From: SAR86 cluster bacterium
Lineage (GTDB): Bacteria > Pseudomonadota > Gammaproteobacteria > Pseudomonadales > Azotimanducaceae
Length of the DNA stretch: 14,586 bases
Direction of reading: 5' to 3'
Assembly: GCA_013204195.1 (NCBI GenBank)
Contig: JABMOJ010000381.1
Location: 1 to 14,586, forward strand
Made by a program: the position numbers and the translations under genes. The notes below the pieces were generated by a model that was not told where the DNA came from, did not search any database, and saw nothing but the letters and a program-made list of their open reading frames with translations. Shown here in pieces: positions 5,785-13,158 of this stretch. Numbering within the stretch: position 1 is the first letter of the stretch; the number at the start of each line of letters is the position of its first letter.

Positions 5785-7895
5785 AGTTCGTACTCGGCGC
5801 TGACGCCAATCATTCGGGGTTCACCGTATTGGACATAGGGTTCGGTGATGTACCCCTTACGTGGGTCGTTACCGAAACTGCCAAACCCACGTATGGTGTA
5901 ATCTTTGTTGGTTAGGTTGCGCCCCCAAAAACTCAATTTCCAGCGCGGTTGAATGTAGCTGATATTGGCATTTAACAGAGTATAAGCTGTGCTTGTTAAG
6001 CTGTGTCTATCAGAAAAATAGAATTCGTCTTTGCCATCAACAGAAATACTGGTGTGCCATCGGCCTATGTCAATATTGGCGCCGAGGTTGTAGGTATAGG
6101 CCGGCGCCTGAGCCTGATCGCGTCCCGCCAGATTTTCTCCTGCCTCGTTAACGAACTCATCGAAGCGGGCTTGCAACAGACCGATATTGGCGAACAGGGT
6201 GAGATTATCGTGGGTTAGCCAGCGGCTTTCCAGCTCGAAGCCGCGGTTCGTGCCGCGTGCGGCATTCCCCAGATATTCGACAAACTCAGTGCTATTGTTA
6301 GCTCTGACTCGTAATTGCGAACTTTTGACCTGCTGGTCTCGACGTTGATCATAGAAGATCGCCACTTTGAGTTGCAGGGTGTCGTCTGCAAGGCTCAGTT
6401 TCGCGCCGAGTTCCAGCTCAACCAGATATTCTGCATCGAACTGGCGCAGATCCGCATCAAGAGAGCCGTCAGTATTGAAACCGCCGGCCTTGTAGCCTCG
6501 AGACAGGCTCGTATAGAGCATTTTGCCTTCATTCGGAAAGTATTGCAGGGCTAAGCGCCCGCCCCAGAAGTTTTCCTTCGGATTAAACGCCACCGCTCGA
6601 GAATCCTTATAGCTGGCGTCTCGTTGCTCCAATCTTAATCCTGTACTGAATTGCCACTGGTCAGTGATGCTGGTATCCAATTGGGTAAATATGGCCAAGT
6701 TAGTGAAGTCGAATTCACTGTTGAAGTCTGAGTCGTAGGTATAGATCCGAGTCAGGTCTTCTCGGGTTTGCAAGGCGTAAATACCCACCAGCCAGTCCGT
6801 GCTCAATGAGCCGGTTTTGATCGGCTGATTTGAGATGACTCGCGCCTCAAGATTCAACGTGTCCCGCCGACGGAGATAATCGTCGAAGGCGCTGTAGCCG
6901 TCAGGATGGATGCCAACAAAGGTCCAGTCTTCGTCATAACCATACTCGCTGTCGGTATTCCCCAGGCTGGCGAGCAATTGCAGGTCCACAGACGCCAGGT
7001 GCAGGGTGGTGTCTAGTGCCAGCGAGGTGGATTCCTGACGATCATGGCCCGGCTGATCGGACAAGGTGGTACGAGAGTTGTCCAATGTGAAGGCGTCATA
7101 GCCATTATCGACGTTGGTGTTCGCCAGGGTCAGGAGGGTCTCCCAGGCGAGATCTGCGCCCGGCGCGGAAATCAGCTGCAACTTGCCGCGCAAACTGGTT
7201 TCGTCGCGCTGATTAACATCATCGCGGTTAAGAAAGCTGTTGGCATAGTAACCATCGCTCTGATGGGTCTCTGCGGCCAGACGAAAACTGCTGAGTGCCG
7301 TGATGGGCCCTGTGGTCGTCAAGCCCAGGGTGCGATGGCCGTAGTCGCCGACATTGGCTTTCAGGCTCGTGGCGTATTCCGGTTCCGGGTTTCGGGTTGT
7401 AATGTTGATCAAGCCAGCTAAGGCATTGGCGCCATATCGCGTGCCCTGGGGACCACGCAGCACTTCGATCTGGTCAACGTCCATCATGGTCGCGATAGAG
7501 CCTGCGCCGCTGTAGTCGACGTTATCAATCAGCAAGCCCACCGATGGATTAATGGGCTCAATGAATTGGCTGCGCTCGCCGATACCACGGATTTGGAAAA
7601 AACGGCTGCGCCCCGTACCGCCAGAGACATTGAAGTTGGGGATGCTATTGATGATCTCTTCGAAATGTTGGGCGGCCCTTTGCCGGACCACGGCGCTTGA
7701 TATGACGGTAATGCTGGTGGCTAACTGAGCGTCATTGAGGTCTCGATAGTCGGCCATAACGACGACTTCCTCAAGCTCGGCGCTGATTGCAGGGGTCGCA
7801 AGGATGCTGCAACAACCGAGCAGCAAGAGACCGCTGAGCAGGCGTGGTCCATAGGACCCGATGGGTGTTGGGGTGTTGTTAGCCGTGTTTTGCAT
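5781..7895 (-). CDS. TonB-dependent outer-membrane receptor, probably for thiamin
   Basis: The 704-residue product has a signal peptide of about 39 residues ending AISA before ELEE. A TonB-box-like stretch, EEVVVMA, follows at 42-48. The plug domain (about 55-170) contains IRGIGERS, DNVDYSG and the strong signature VLRGPQGTRYGANALAG at 145-161. The remainder is the beta-barrel, with many alternating strands such as YTSLSRGYKAGGFNTDG. It would import a substrate through the outer membrane using TonB-ExbBD energy. Sequence alone suggests the ferric-siderophore-like class. The TPP riboswitch upstream and the thiamin genes downstream point instead to thiamin or its phosphates, as for the predicted receptor Omr1. 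The C-terminal residue is Leu rather than the usual Phe. The ribosome site GAGAG is 5-9 nt before the start and lies in a predicted hairpin. Confidence 0.92.
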   Translation of the reverse strand: MQNTANNTPTPIGSYGPRLLSGLLLLGCCSILATPAISAELEEVVVMADYRDLNDAQLATSITVISSAVVRQRAAQHFEEIINSIPNFNVSGGTGRSRFFQIRGIGERSQFIEPINPSVGLLIDNVDYSGAGSIATMMDVDQIEVLRGPQGTRYGANALAGLINITTRNPEPEYATSLKANVGDYGHRTLGLTTTGPITALSSFRLAAETHQSDGYYANSFLNRDDVNQRDETSLRGKLQLISAPGADLAWETLLTLANTNVDNGYDAFTLDNSRTTLSDQPGHDRQESTSLALDTTLHLASVDLQLLASLGNTDSEYGYDEDWTFVGIHPDGYSAFDDYLRRRDTLNLEARVISNQPIKTGSLSTDWLVGIYALQTREDLTRIYTYDSDFNSEFDFTNLAIFTQLDTSITDQWQFSTGLRLEQRDASYKDSRAVAFNPKENFWGGRLALQYFPNEGKMLYTSLSRGYKAGGFNTDGSLDADLRQFDAEYLVELELGAKLSLADDTLQLKVAIFYDQRRDQQVKSSQLRVRANNSTEFVEYLGNAARGTNRGFELESRWLTHDNLTLFANIGLLQARFDEFVNEAGENLAGRDQAQAPAYTYNLGANIDIGRWHTSISVDGKDEFYFSDRHSLTSTAYTLLNANISYIQPRWKLSFWGRNLTNKDYTIRGFGSFGNDPRKGYITEPYVQYGEPRMIGVSAEYEL

Positions 7896-7897
7896 GA

Positions 7898-7928
7898 GTC
7901 TCTCTCGTCGTAAAGTAAGAGACCCGGT
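7898..7928 (-). promoter_or_regulatory. Predicted expression platform: RBS-sequestering hairpin and antisequestor
   Basis: Read on the - strand, GTCTCTT (7923-7917) pairs with GAGAGAC (7904-7898): six Watson-Crick pairs and one G-U around a 12-nt loop. This buries the ribosome site of the receptor gene. The adjoining ACCGGGTC (7928-7921) is complementary, with one G-U, to GATCCGGT (7990-7983) inside the aptamer, and it shares three bases with the sequestering strand. The two pairings compete, giving a simple translational switch: ligand-folded aptamer allows the hairpin and blocks translation. This is inference from complementarity only. Confidence 0.5.
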
Positions 7929-7961
7929 ATCAATAAGACGTGTGGTGAGATGTGTTGCGCA

Positions 7962-8043
7962 CCTTTTCCTACGCCGGTATTAACCGGATCAGGTTCTAGG
8001 GTTTACCGCTAAAGCGGATTCTCAGGCAACGCCACCCCTAAGG
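7962..8043 (-). promoter_or_regulatory. TPP riboswitch (Thi-box aptamer)
   Basis: The - strand carries the conserved Thi-box blocks in order: AGGGGTGGC, CTGAGA (8025-8020), a CCGCTTTAGCGG hairpin, then ACCCTAGAACCTGATC (8002-7987), the P5 hairpin CCGG-TTAATA-CCGG, and GCGTAGGAA. The ends CCTT (8043-8040) and AAGG (7965-7962) close helix P1. This aptamer binds thiamin pyrophosphate and represses the genes after it. It sits between a good promoter and the TonB receptor start, with about 66 nt of linker. It is the strongest evidence that the downstream operon handles thiamin. Confidence 0.96.
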
Positions 8044-8051
8044 ACTCAACC

Positions 8052-8080
8052 AGTATACGCAGATTTTGTGACTGAGTCAG
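8052..8080 (-). promoter_or_regulatory. Sigma-70 promoter of the thiamin-uptake operon
   Basis: On the - strand the -35 is CTGACT (8080-8075, 4/6) and the -10 is TATACT (8057-8052, 5/6), separated by exactly 17 bp. Transcription would start near 8045-8047, just a few bases before the first helix of the riboswitch. That position fits very well with a leader that begins with the aptamer. Confidence 0.7.
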
Positions 8081-8128
8081 CGTTAATTGCCTGACGTGTG
8101 CATAGATTGATGAATGCGGCTGTGAGCA

Positions 8129-8144
8129 GGTCAGCGTGCTGACC
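8129..8144. repeat. Perfect 7-bp dyad over the threonine-synthase stop codon
   Basis: GGTCAGC, two bases, GCTGACC. The stop codon of the PLP-enzyme gene (8131-8133 on -) lies within it. There is no T-run after it on the - strand, so intrinsic termination is not supported. It could mark the end of the upstream cluster, about 50 bp before the thiamin promoter. Confidence 0.3.
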
Positions 8145-9378
8145 CGGCGGCCTGCTGCTGCAGTTGAGCGAAATCAATAGGTTGGCCGATGTCGAGATAT
8201 CGATCGTTAGTGGGCATCGGGTATTTCAAGCCTGATGCGCAGTTGAACAGCAGCACACGTTCGTCTTTGCTGATCCTGCCGGTAGCCACTTCCTGGGCCA
8301 GAGCTGCGGCTGTGGCGGCACCTTCCGGGCACAATAGCAGGCCGTCCTGGCGAGTCACTTGGGCTTGCATCTCAAGAATCGCCTCGTCATCGACGGCGCA
8401 GGCAAAACCGCCACTTTGGCGCACCGCATCAAGAATGAGAAAGTCACCGATGGCGGCTGGCACACGAATGCCGGCTGCTTGGGTGTGGGCATTTTGCCAG
8501 AGTTCCGCATGGGATTGCCCCTCGTTAAAGGCCTTGACGATGGGCGCGCAACCGCTGGCTTGGACCGCGACCATTCGAGGACGTTTGGGTCCGATCCAGC
8601 CGATGGCCTCGAGTTCGGCAAACGCTTTCCACATGCCAATCAGGCCGGTACCGCCGCCAGTGGGGTAGAGAATTACATCCGGTAGCTGCCAGTTGAGTTG
8701 CTCGGCTAACTCAAGCCCCATGGTTTTTTTACCCTCGATTCGATAGGGCTCCTTTAACGTCGAGACATCGAACCAATTCATTGCGGCCTTACCGTCAGCA
8801 ACAATCCGTCCGCAATCGTTAATGAGACCATTCACCTTCCAGACATGAGCACCTTGGAAATTGATTTCGTTGACGTTAATCTGTGGGGTATCGTCAGGAC
8901 AAAATATGTAACTCTCGATACCGGCGCGGCTGCCATAGGCCGCGAGTGCCGCGCCCGCATTACCATTGGTTGGCATGGCCATGCGCGTTACACCCAGCGC
9001 TTTCGCCATGGATACTGCGACGGCGACGCCCCTGGCCTTAAACGAGCCTGTGGGCAGGCGACCCTCGTCCTTGATCATCACGCTGGACATGCCCAGGCGT
9101 CTTTGGAGATAGGGAGAGGCGAGAATCGGTGTCATCACTTCGCCGAGTCGAACGATATCATGAGCCTGGCGAATCGGTAAAAATTCCCGGTAACGCCACA
9201 GTTCCGGTGGTCGGGATTGCAACATCTGTTTGTTGACACTACGTGCCAGGGCATCCAGATCGTAGCGGGCTAGCAAGGGCTTTCCCGCTGCAGATAAATT
9301 GTGCAGCTCATCGGCCGCATACCTGTCACCCGTTACACTGCACTCAAGATGAGTGACAAAGGTTTTTGTTGTGGGCAT
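8131..9378 (-). CDS. Threonine synthase-like PLP-dependent enzyme
   Basis: This 415-residue protein belongs to fold-type II PLP enzymes. Lys114 in TGSFKARG is the expected Schiff-base lysine, TNGNAG at 137-142 and the phosphate-binding loop TGGGTG at 240-245 are intact. Threonine synthase converts O-phosphohomoserine to threonine; the archaeal/plant-like class is about this length. The N-terminus, LECSVTGDRY then LLARYDLD, looks like the zinc-ribbon start of that class, but only one of the usual cysteines remains. The gene follows the amidase by 3 bp and probably shares its transcript and translation. No homoserine pathway gene (thrA, thrB) is nearby. It may therefore be a paralogue acting on another beta- or gamma-substituted amino acid in a catabolic pathway. 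The fold is certain; the reaction is not. Confidence 0.85.
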   Translation of the reverse strand: MPTTKTFVTHLECSVTGDRYAADELHNLSAAGKPLLARYDLDALARSVNKQMLQSRPPELWRYREFLPIRQAHDIVRLGEVMTPILASPYLQRRLGMSSVMIKDEGRLPTGSFKARGVAVAVSMAKALGVTRMAMPTNGNAGAALAAYGSRAGIESYIFCPDDTPQINVNEINFQGAHVWKVNGLINDCGRIVADGKAAMNWFDVSTLKEPYRIEGKKTMGLELAEQLNWQLPDVILYPTGGGTGLIGMWKAFAELEAIGWIGPKRPRMVAVQASGCAPIVKAFNEGQSHAELWQNAHTQAAGIRVPAAIGDFLILDAVRQSGGFACAVDDEAILEMQAQVTRQDGLLLCPEGAATAAALAQEVATGRISKDERVLLFNCASGLKYPMPTNDRYLDIGQPIDFAQLQQQAAGSAR

Positions 9379-9381
9379 AAG

Positions 9382-10839
9382 CTAATCCAGTTTGGGTAAT
9401 GTTTGCCAGTGTTGAGTGGCTTGTTGAAAGGCGTAAGCCAGTTGCAGTACGCTGAAATCCGCTTGTGGACGACCGACAATTTGCACACCCACGGGTAGGC
9501 CTTGTGGCGTAAAACCGCAGGGAACCGAGATACAGGGCAGGCCGATTGAAGACAGGTAGTAACAGGACTTCATCCAGTCGATATAAGTCTCCATAGGAAC
9601 ACCTTCAATATCAGTGGGGTATTCAACGGCGGCGCTGAAAGGCGTGACCTGGCACACGGGTAAAACCAAAAATTCAACCTCGCTCATCAAGGTGCTAACC
9701 CGCTGGAACAGGCGCGTCCGCATTTGCTCGGCGGTGGCGATGTCGGCGCCAGTTAAGGCGAGTCCCTGCTCGATATTCCAGATTAAGCTGGTCTTATAAA
9801 GATCGCGATGCTGTTTGAGGCGCGGGCCGTGAGCGGCTGCCATGGACCAGGCGCGCAAGGTTTTGAAGATGTAATCCGCATCGGTGAAATCCAGGCAGGT
9901 CTCATCCAAGCTGCAGCCCAGAGACTCAAACACACCGGCGCTGTTGTTGATGACGTCGCTGACCTCCCGGGCTATGGGTATCTGGCCGGCGAAATCAGGG
10001 CTGAAGCCGATCCTTGCGCCCGTGAAATCCCGTTTTAGGGGCTCTAAAAAATCTGTCCCCGGTGCCGTCAAGGCGATGGGCACCCGCGAGTCTGGCCCGG
10101 CGATCGCCGCCATAAACAAGGCGCAGTCTTCCACCGTGCGCGCCATGGGCCCAACTACAGGAACGTTAAACCAGGCCATGTCACTGGGGTAGGTGGGTAC
10201 TCGGCCCGGAGAGGGACGGAATCCGACCACATTACAAAAGCTTGCGGGATTCCGCAGCGACCCGCCCATGTCACTGCCGTCGGCGAGGGCGACGAGGCGT
10301 GCGGCCAATGCCGCGGCGGCGCCACCTGAGCTGCCGCCTGGGGTCTTGGTGAGATCATAGGGGTTCAAGGTGGTGCCGAAGACTTCATTAAAGGTCTGCG
10401 AGCCAGCGCCAAATTCCGGCGTATTGGTTTTGCCGAGGGTGACTGCGCCGGCATTCAGCATGCGCTGCACAATCAAGGCGTTGTGCTTGGGGATATTGTC
10501 GGCAAATAACCGCGAGCCAAAGGTCGTACGAATGCCCTGAGTCTCGGCGAGATCCTTGTGCGCCACCGGCAGACCAGCCAGTAGGCCTGGATCTTGACCG
10601 CGGGCGATTTGCTGATCGATCCGCCGAGCAATTTGCCGGGCGTGGTCCGGTACCAGGGTGACAATAGCATTGATCCTGGGGTTCACTTGGTCGATGCGCG
10701 TCAGGTAGGCGTCGGTCAACTCCAGCGCCGAAATGTGTTTCTGGGCTAGCAGGCTGCGCAGTGCGACCGCACTGTAGGAATGGAGCGCTGAGCCCGCGTC
10801 AGAGTTGCTGGTCGTTACAGAGGGTTGCCGGGTTTCCAT
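9382..10839 (-). CDS. Amidase-signature family hydrolase
   Basis: The product is a 485-residue serine hydrolase of the amidase signature family, cytoplasmic, splitting amides to acid and amine or ammonia. Using the ATG at 10839, the Ser-cisSer-Lys triad is Lys95 in VAHKDL, Ser170 in GGSSGG and Ser194 in SDMGGSLRNPAS. Length is normal. GatA of the transamidosome shares these motifs, but the isolated setting without gatB or gatC argues for a catabolic amidase. A TTG at 10857 would add six residues; neither start has a strong ribosome site, so the end is uncertain. It lies 93 bp after the MFS gene and 3 bp before the threonine-synthase-like gene. The pairing suggests that the amide product feeds, or shares a pathway with, the PLP enzyme, which is inference. 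Confidence 0.9.
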   Translation of the reverse strand: METRQPSVTTSNSDAGSALHSYSAVALRSLLAQKHISALELTDAYLTRIDQVNPRINAIVTLVPDHARQIARRIDQQIARGQDPGLLAGLPVAHKDLAETQGIRTTFGSRLFADNIPKHNALIVQRMLNAGAVTLGKTNTPEFGAGSQTFNEVFGTTLNPYDLTKTPGGSSGGAAAALAARLVALADGSDMGGSLRNPASFCNVVGFRPSPGRVPTYPSDMAWFNVPVVGPMARTVEDCALFMAAIAGPDSRVPIALTAPGTDFLEPLKRDFTGARIGFSPDFAGQIPIAREVSDVINNSAGVFESLGCSLDETCLDFTDADYIFKTLRAWSMAAAHGPRLKQHRDLYKTSLIWNIEQGLALTGADIATAEQMRTRLFQRVSTLMSEVEFLVLPVCQVTPFSAAVEYPTDIEGVPMETYIDWMKSCYYLSSIGLPCISVPCGFTPQGLPVGVQIVGRPQADFSVLQLAYAFQQATQHWQTLPKLD

Positions 10840-10932
10840 ACGGACTTGTCGCTTCAATCATGATGCTCAAGCATAGCACTAAACCAGAGACGCAGATCCA
10901 GGCTAGCCAAACATTCGGCGAGACCGATAGGA

Positions 10933-12162
10933 TCAGCGCCGGGGTTGTTGCGCCGTGGCTGCTCCGAGCCCGCGGGTCACTCGAATAAACAGCCCAAGGC
11001 TGCCAATCGTCAAGGCGCCAGCCAGCAAAAAGGCCGCACCGGGAAAGTAAACCGGCGCTTGGTCCGAGGTAAACAAGCCAAATGTCTGGGTCATTAAGAT
11101 GGGACTGATAATGGAGGTCAGGCTCATCATGCTAGACAGGCCGCCCTGCAATTCTCCTTGCTGGGATGCCCCCACCTGGCTTGAGGCAATACCCTGCATG
11201 GCCGGCCCTGCCAGAGCCCCGAGGGCGCCAGGCAGCATGACCATATAAAGCATCCAAGGCGAGTTAGCGGCCGCATAGCCGATAAAGGCCACGATGGTAA
11301 ACAGCATGCCGATGATGCCGGCGAACCGCAGGCCCGTCCGCGGTAGCACCCAGCGAATCAAAAACCCCTGCACAGCGACCATACAAATGCCGATAAACCC
11401 CAGGGAATAGCCTATTTCTCTGGGTGACCAATTGAATTTCTCAATGGTGAAAAAACTCCAGGTGGCGGGCAAAACATGGTGCCCCATGTTGTAAAGAAAC
11501 ATCACGCCGATAATGCCAATCACCACCGGGAAATGGCGCATCTGTGCCAGGGTGCCGAGTGGATTGGCTCGAGTGATGTCAAACCGGCGGCGGTTTTCCG
11601 GTTGTAGTGATTCTTTGAGGACCAGATAGCCGAATAGCATGTTCGCAAATGACAAGACCGCAGCGGCGATAAACGGCATGCGCGGGCCGTACTCGCCGAG
11701 AAAGCCGCCGATCACCGGGCCAATGACAAAGCCCATGCCAAATGCTGCGCCCATCAAGCCGAAATTCTGGGCTCGCTGGTTCTCAGGGGTGACGTCAGCG
11801 ATATAGGCATTGCAGGTACTCATGGTTGAGGCGCCGATGCCGGAAATAATCCGGCCGATAAATAGCACCGCCAAGGATCCGGCAATACCCATAATCAAAT
11901 AGTTAATGCACATCACAAACAAAGAGAACAATAACACTGGCCGGCGGCCGAAGTGGTCCGACAGGTTGCCAATGATCGGTGAGAAGAAAAACTGAGTGAC
12001 GGCAAAACAGAACATCAGTAGGCCGCCGTAGCGAACCGAAGACGACAAGTCGCCACCTGAGACGTCCATCAATAGTCCGGGCAGTACCGGCATGATAATG
12101 CCGAAACCGATGGCGTCGAGGAGCGCAGTAATAAAGATAAATAGCAGGGCATAACGATTCAT
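10933..12162 (-). CDS. MFS transporter, TetA/DHA1 type
   Basis: The 409-residue protein is a 12-helix major facilitator transporter in the inner membrane. MFS motif A is clear as GNLSDHFGRRP at 65-75. A motif-C-like stretch, GFVIGPVIGG, at about 144-153 is typical of drug:proton antiporters. The N-terminus MNRYALLFIFITALLDAIGFG resembles TetA-family proteins. The open frame extends 68 codons further upstream, but that part overlaps the dienelactone hydrolase gene and is not transporter-like, so the start at 12162 is used. The gap to the upstream gene is 43 bp and to the amidase 93 bp, all on one strand. It may export a toxic intermediate or import the substrate of the cluster. Tetracycline resistance should not be assumed from the family name. 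Confidence 0.9.
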   Translation of the reverse strand: MNRYALLFIFITALLDAIGFGIIMPVLPGLLMDVSGGDLSSSVRYGGLLMFCFAVTQFFFSPIIGNLSDHFGRRPVLLFSLFVMCINYLIMGIAGSLAVLFIGRIISGIGASTMSTCNAYIADVTPENQRAQNFGLMGAAFGMGFVIGPVIGGFLGEYGPRMPFIAAAVLSFANMLFGYLVLKESLQPENRRRFDITRANPLGTLAQMRHFPVVIGIIGVMFLYNMGHHVLPATWSFFTIEKFNWSPREIGYSLGFIGICMVAVQGFLIRWVLPRTGLRFAGIIGMLFTIVAFIGYAAANSPWMLYMVMLPGALGALAGPAMQGIASSQVGASQQGELQGGLSSMMSLTSIISPILMTQTFGLFTSDQAPVYFPGAAFLLAGALTIGSLGLFIRVTRGLGAATAQQPRR

Positions 12163-12205
12163 GTGGTCTACTCGTTCGCGGCGGTATCTGTGATGAACAG
12201 ACCGA

Positions 12206-12931
12206 TTACAGATTGCGCTTGAAGAGGCTGAACAACCGTTCCCAATGGCGCTCGGCTGCGGGCTTGGCATAAATAGCGCCTCGCTGAGGAAAAACAAAGC
12301 CATGATGGGTTCCCGGATACCATTCAATTCGATAGGTAATGCCCGTGGTCGCAAGATGGGCATCAAGGGCTGCTATCATCGCCGGGGGTGCCCAGTCATC
12401 GGTCTCGGCGCAGCCGAAATAAATTTCACCTTGGATCTGGTTGGCGGTGAGATGGGGGGAATCAGCTGCGTCGGTCATTAGTCGAACGCCGTGAATCGAG
12501 GCGCTGGCTCGCACGCGATCCGAGAGTTGGGCCGCGGCGGCAAACACGAACGAGCCGCTCATGCAGTAGCCGATCACAGCGCAATAGCCAGGTCGCGCAT
12601 GCTGGTCGCTGTCGGCATAGGACAGCAGCGCGCGACAATCATCAACGACCATGGCGTTGCTGAGACTGTTCATATGGCCGAACATGACTTCTCGACTATT
12701 CGGAGTCCCATCAATGACGAATTCGCGCGCGCGCCGATAGTACAGGTTGGGCAACATAACATAGTAGCCCGCGGTGGCAATCCGCCGAGCCATATCATGT
12801 AGTTCTTCACGTTTGCCTGGTGCATCCATCAGAAACAGGACTATCGGGTGAGGTCCCTGCTCGTCGGGACAGACAATAAAGGTATTCATTGCGCCGCCGG
12901 GGGTCTGGATATCCGTGTGTGTTTCAATCAT
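12206..12931 (-). CDS. Dienelactone hydrolase family protein
   Basis: The 241-residue cytoplasmic alpha/beta hydrolase carries the DLH-type nucleophile Cys123 in GYCMSG, in place of the usual serine elbow. The acid is most likely Asp178 or Asp179 in ETDDWAP, and His210 is in GTHHGF. PNLYYRR at about 61-67 is also seen in family members. Dienelactone hydrolase opens dienelactone to maleylacetate in chloroaromatic breakdown, but most relatives act on unknown esters or lactones. It is the first gene of a four-gene - strand cluster. It is divergent from glcB with 227 bp between starts. A GGG-rich stretch lies 8-10 nt before the ATG. The family is secure; the substrate is not known. Confidence 0.88.
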   Translation of the reverse strand: MIETHTDIQTPGGAMNTFIVCPDEQGPHPIVLFLMDAPGKREELHDMARRIATAGYYVMLPNLYYRRAREFVIDGTPNSREVMFGHMNSLSNAMVVDDCRALLSYADSDQHARPGYCAVIGYCMSGSFVFAAAAQLSDRVRASASIHGVRLMTDAADSPHLTANQIQGEIYFGCAETDDWAPPAMIAALDAHLATTGITYRIEWYPGTHHGFVFPQRGAIYAKPAAERHWERLFSLFKRNL

Positions 12932-12943
12932 GGGTGGCCCTAA

Positions 12944-13015
12944 TTCCTGAAAATGACAGAGGTTCCTGAGTATGGCGGCATTTGCCAGTTTTGGCTATGC
13001 AGCCGATGTCAGGAA
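12944..13015. promoter_or_regulatory. Three TTCCTGA motifs in the DLH/glcB divergent region
   Basis: TTCCTGA occurs at 12944-12950 and 12963-12969 in direct orientation, 19 bp apart, and as TCAGGAA at 13009-13015. The first two extend to TTCCTGA-NN-ATG. The copies lie within 85 bp of the DLH start, in the 227-bp region that must hold promoters for both genes. A regulator binding site is possible, but none is known for this sequence. No strong -35/-10 pair was recognised on either strand. Confidence 0.35.
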
Positions 13016-13158
13016 ATCTAATCGTTGGCATTGATCCGCCGGTGCCAGGCCGCCGAGCAGGCAGTCCGGTACAACAGTCAGGCGCCGAGCATGACGGAAA
13101 CGACAATTTCTAGTAGCATGGCGGCTCTTCATAAAACACAGCAAGAGAACACGACATC

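Noticed and set aside
7044..7421. Antisense open frames inside the TonB receptor and similar frames inside thrC-like, amidase and glcB genes
   Set aside because: They are shadows of strongly supported genes, lack ribosome sites and have no recognisable protein family.
7895..8048. Pairing of TGAGTC (8048-8043) with GACTCA (7900-7895) over the receptor start codon
   Set aside because: The predicted transcription start lies near 8045-8047, so most of the upstream partner would not be in the RNA.
10933..12162. Tetracycline resistance gene
   Set aside because: Similarity is at family level only; the gene sits in an apparent metabolic cluster with no TetR-type regulator or mobile element.
12163..12366. 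N-terminal extension of the MFS protein by 68 codons
   Set aside because: It overlaps the end of the dienelactone hydrolase gene, is not transporter-like, and the internal start at 12162 gives the normal TetA-type N-terminus.
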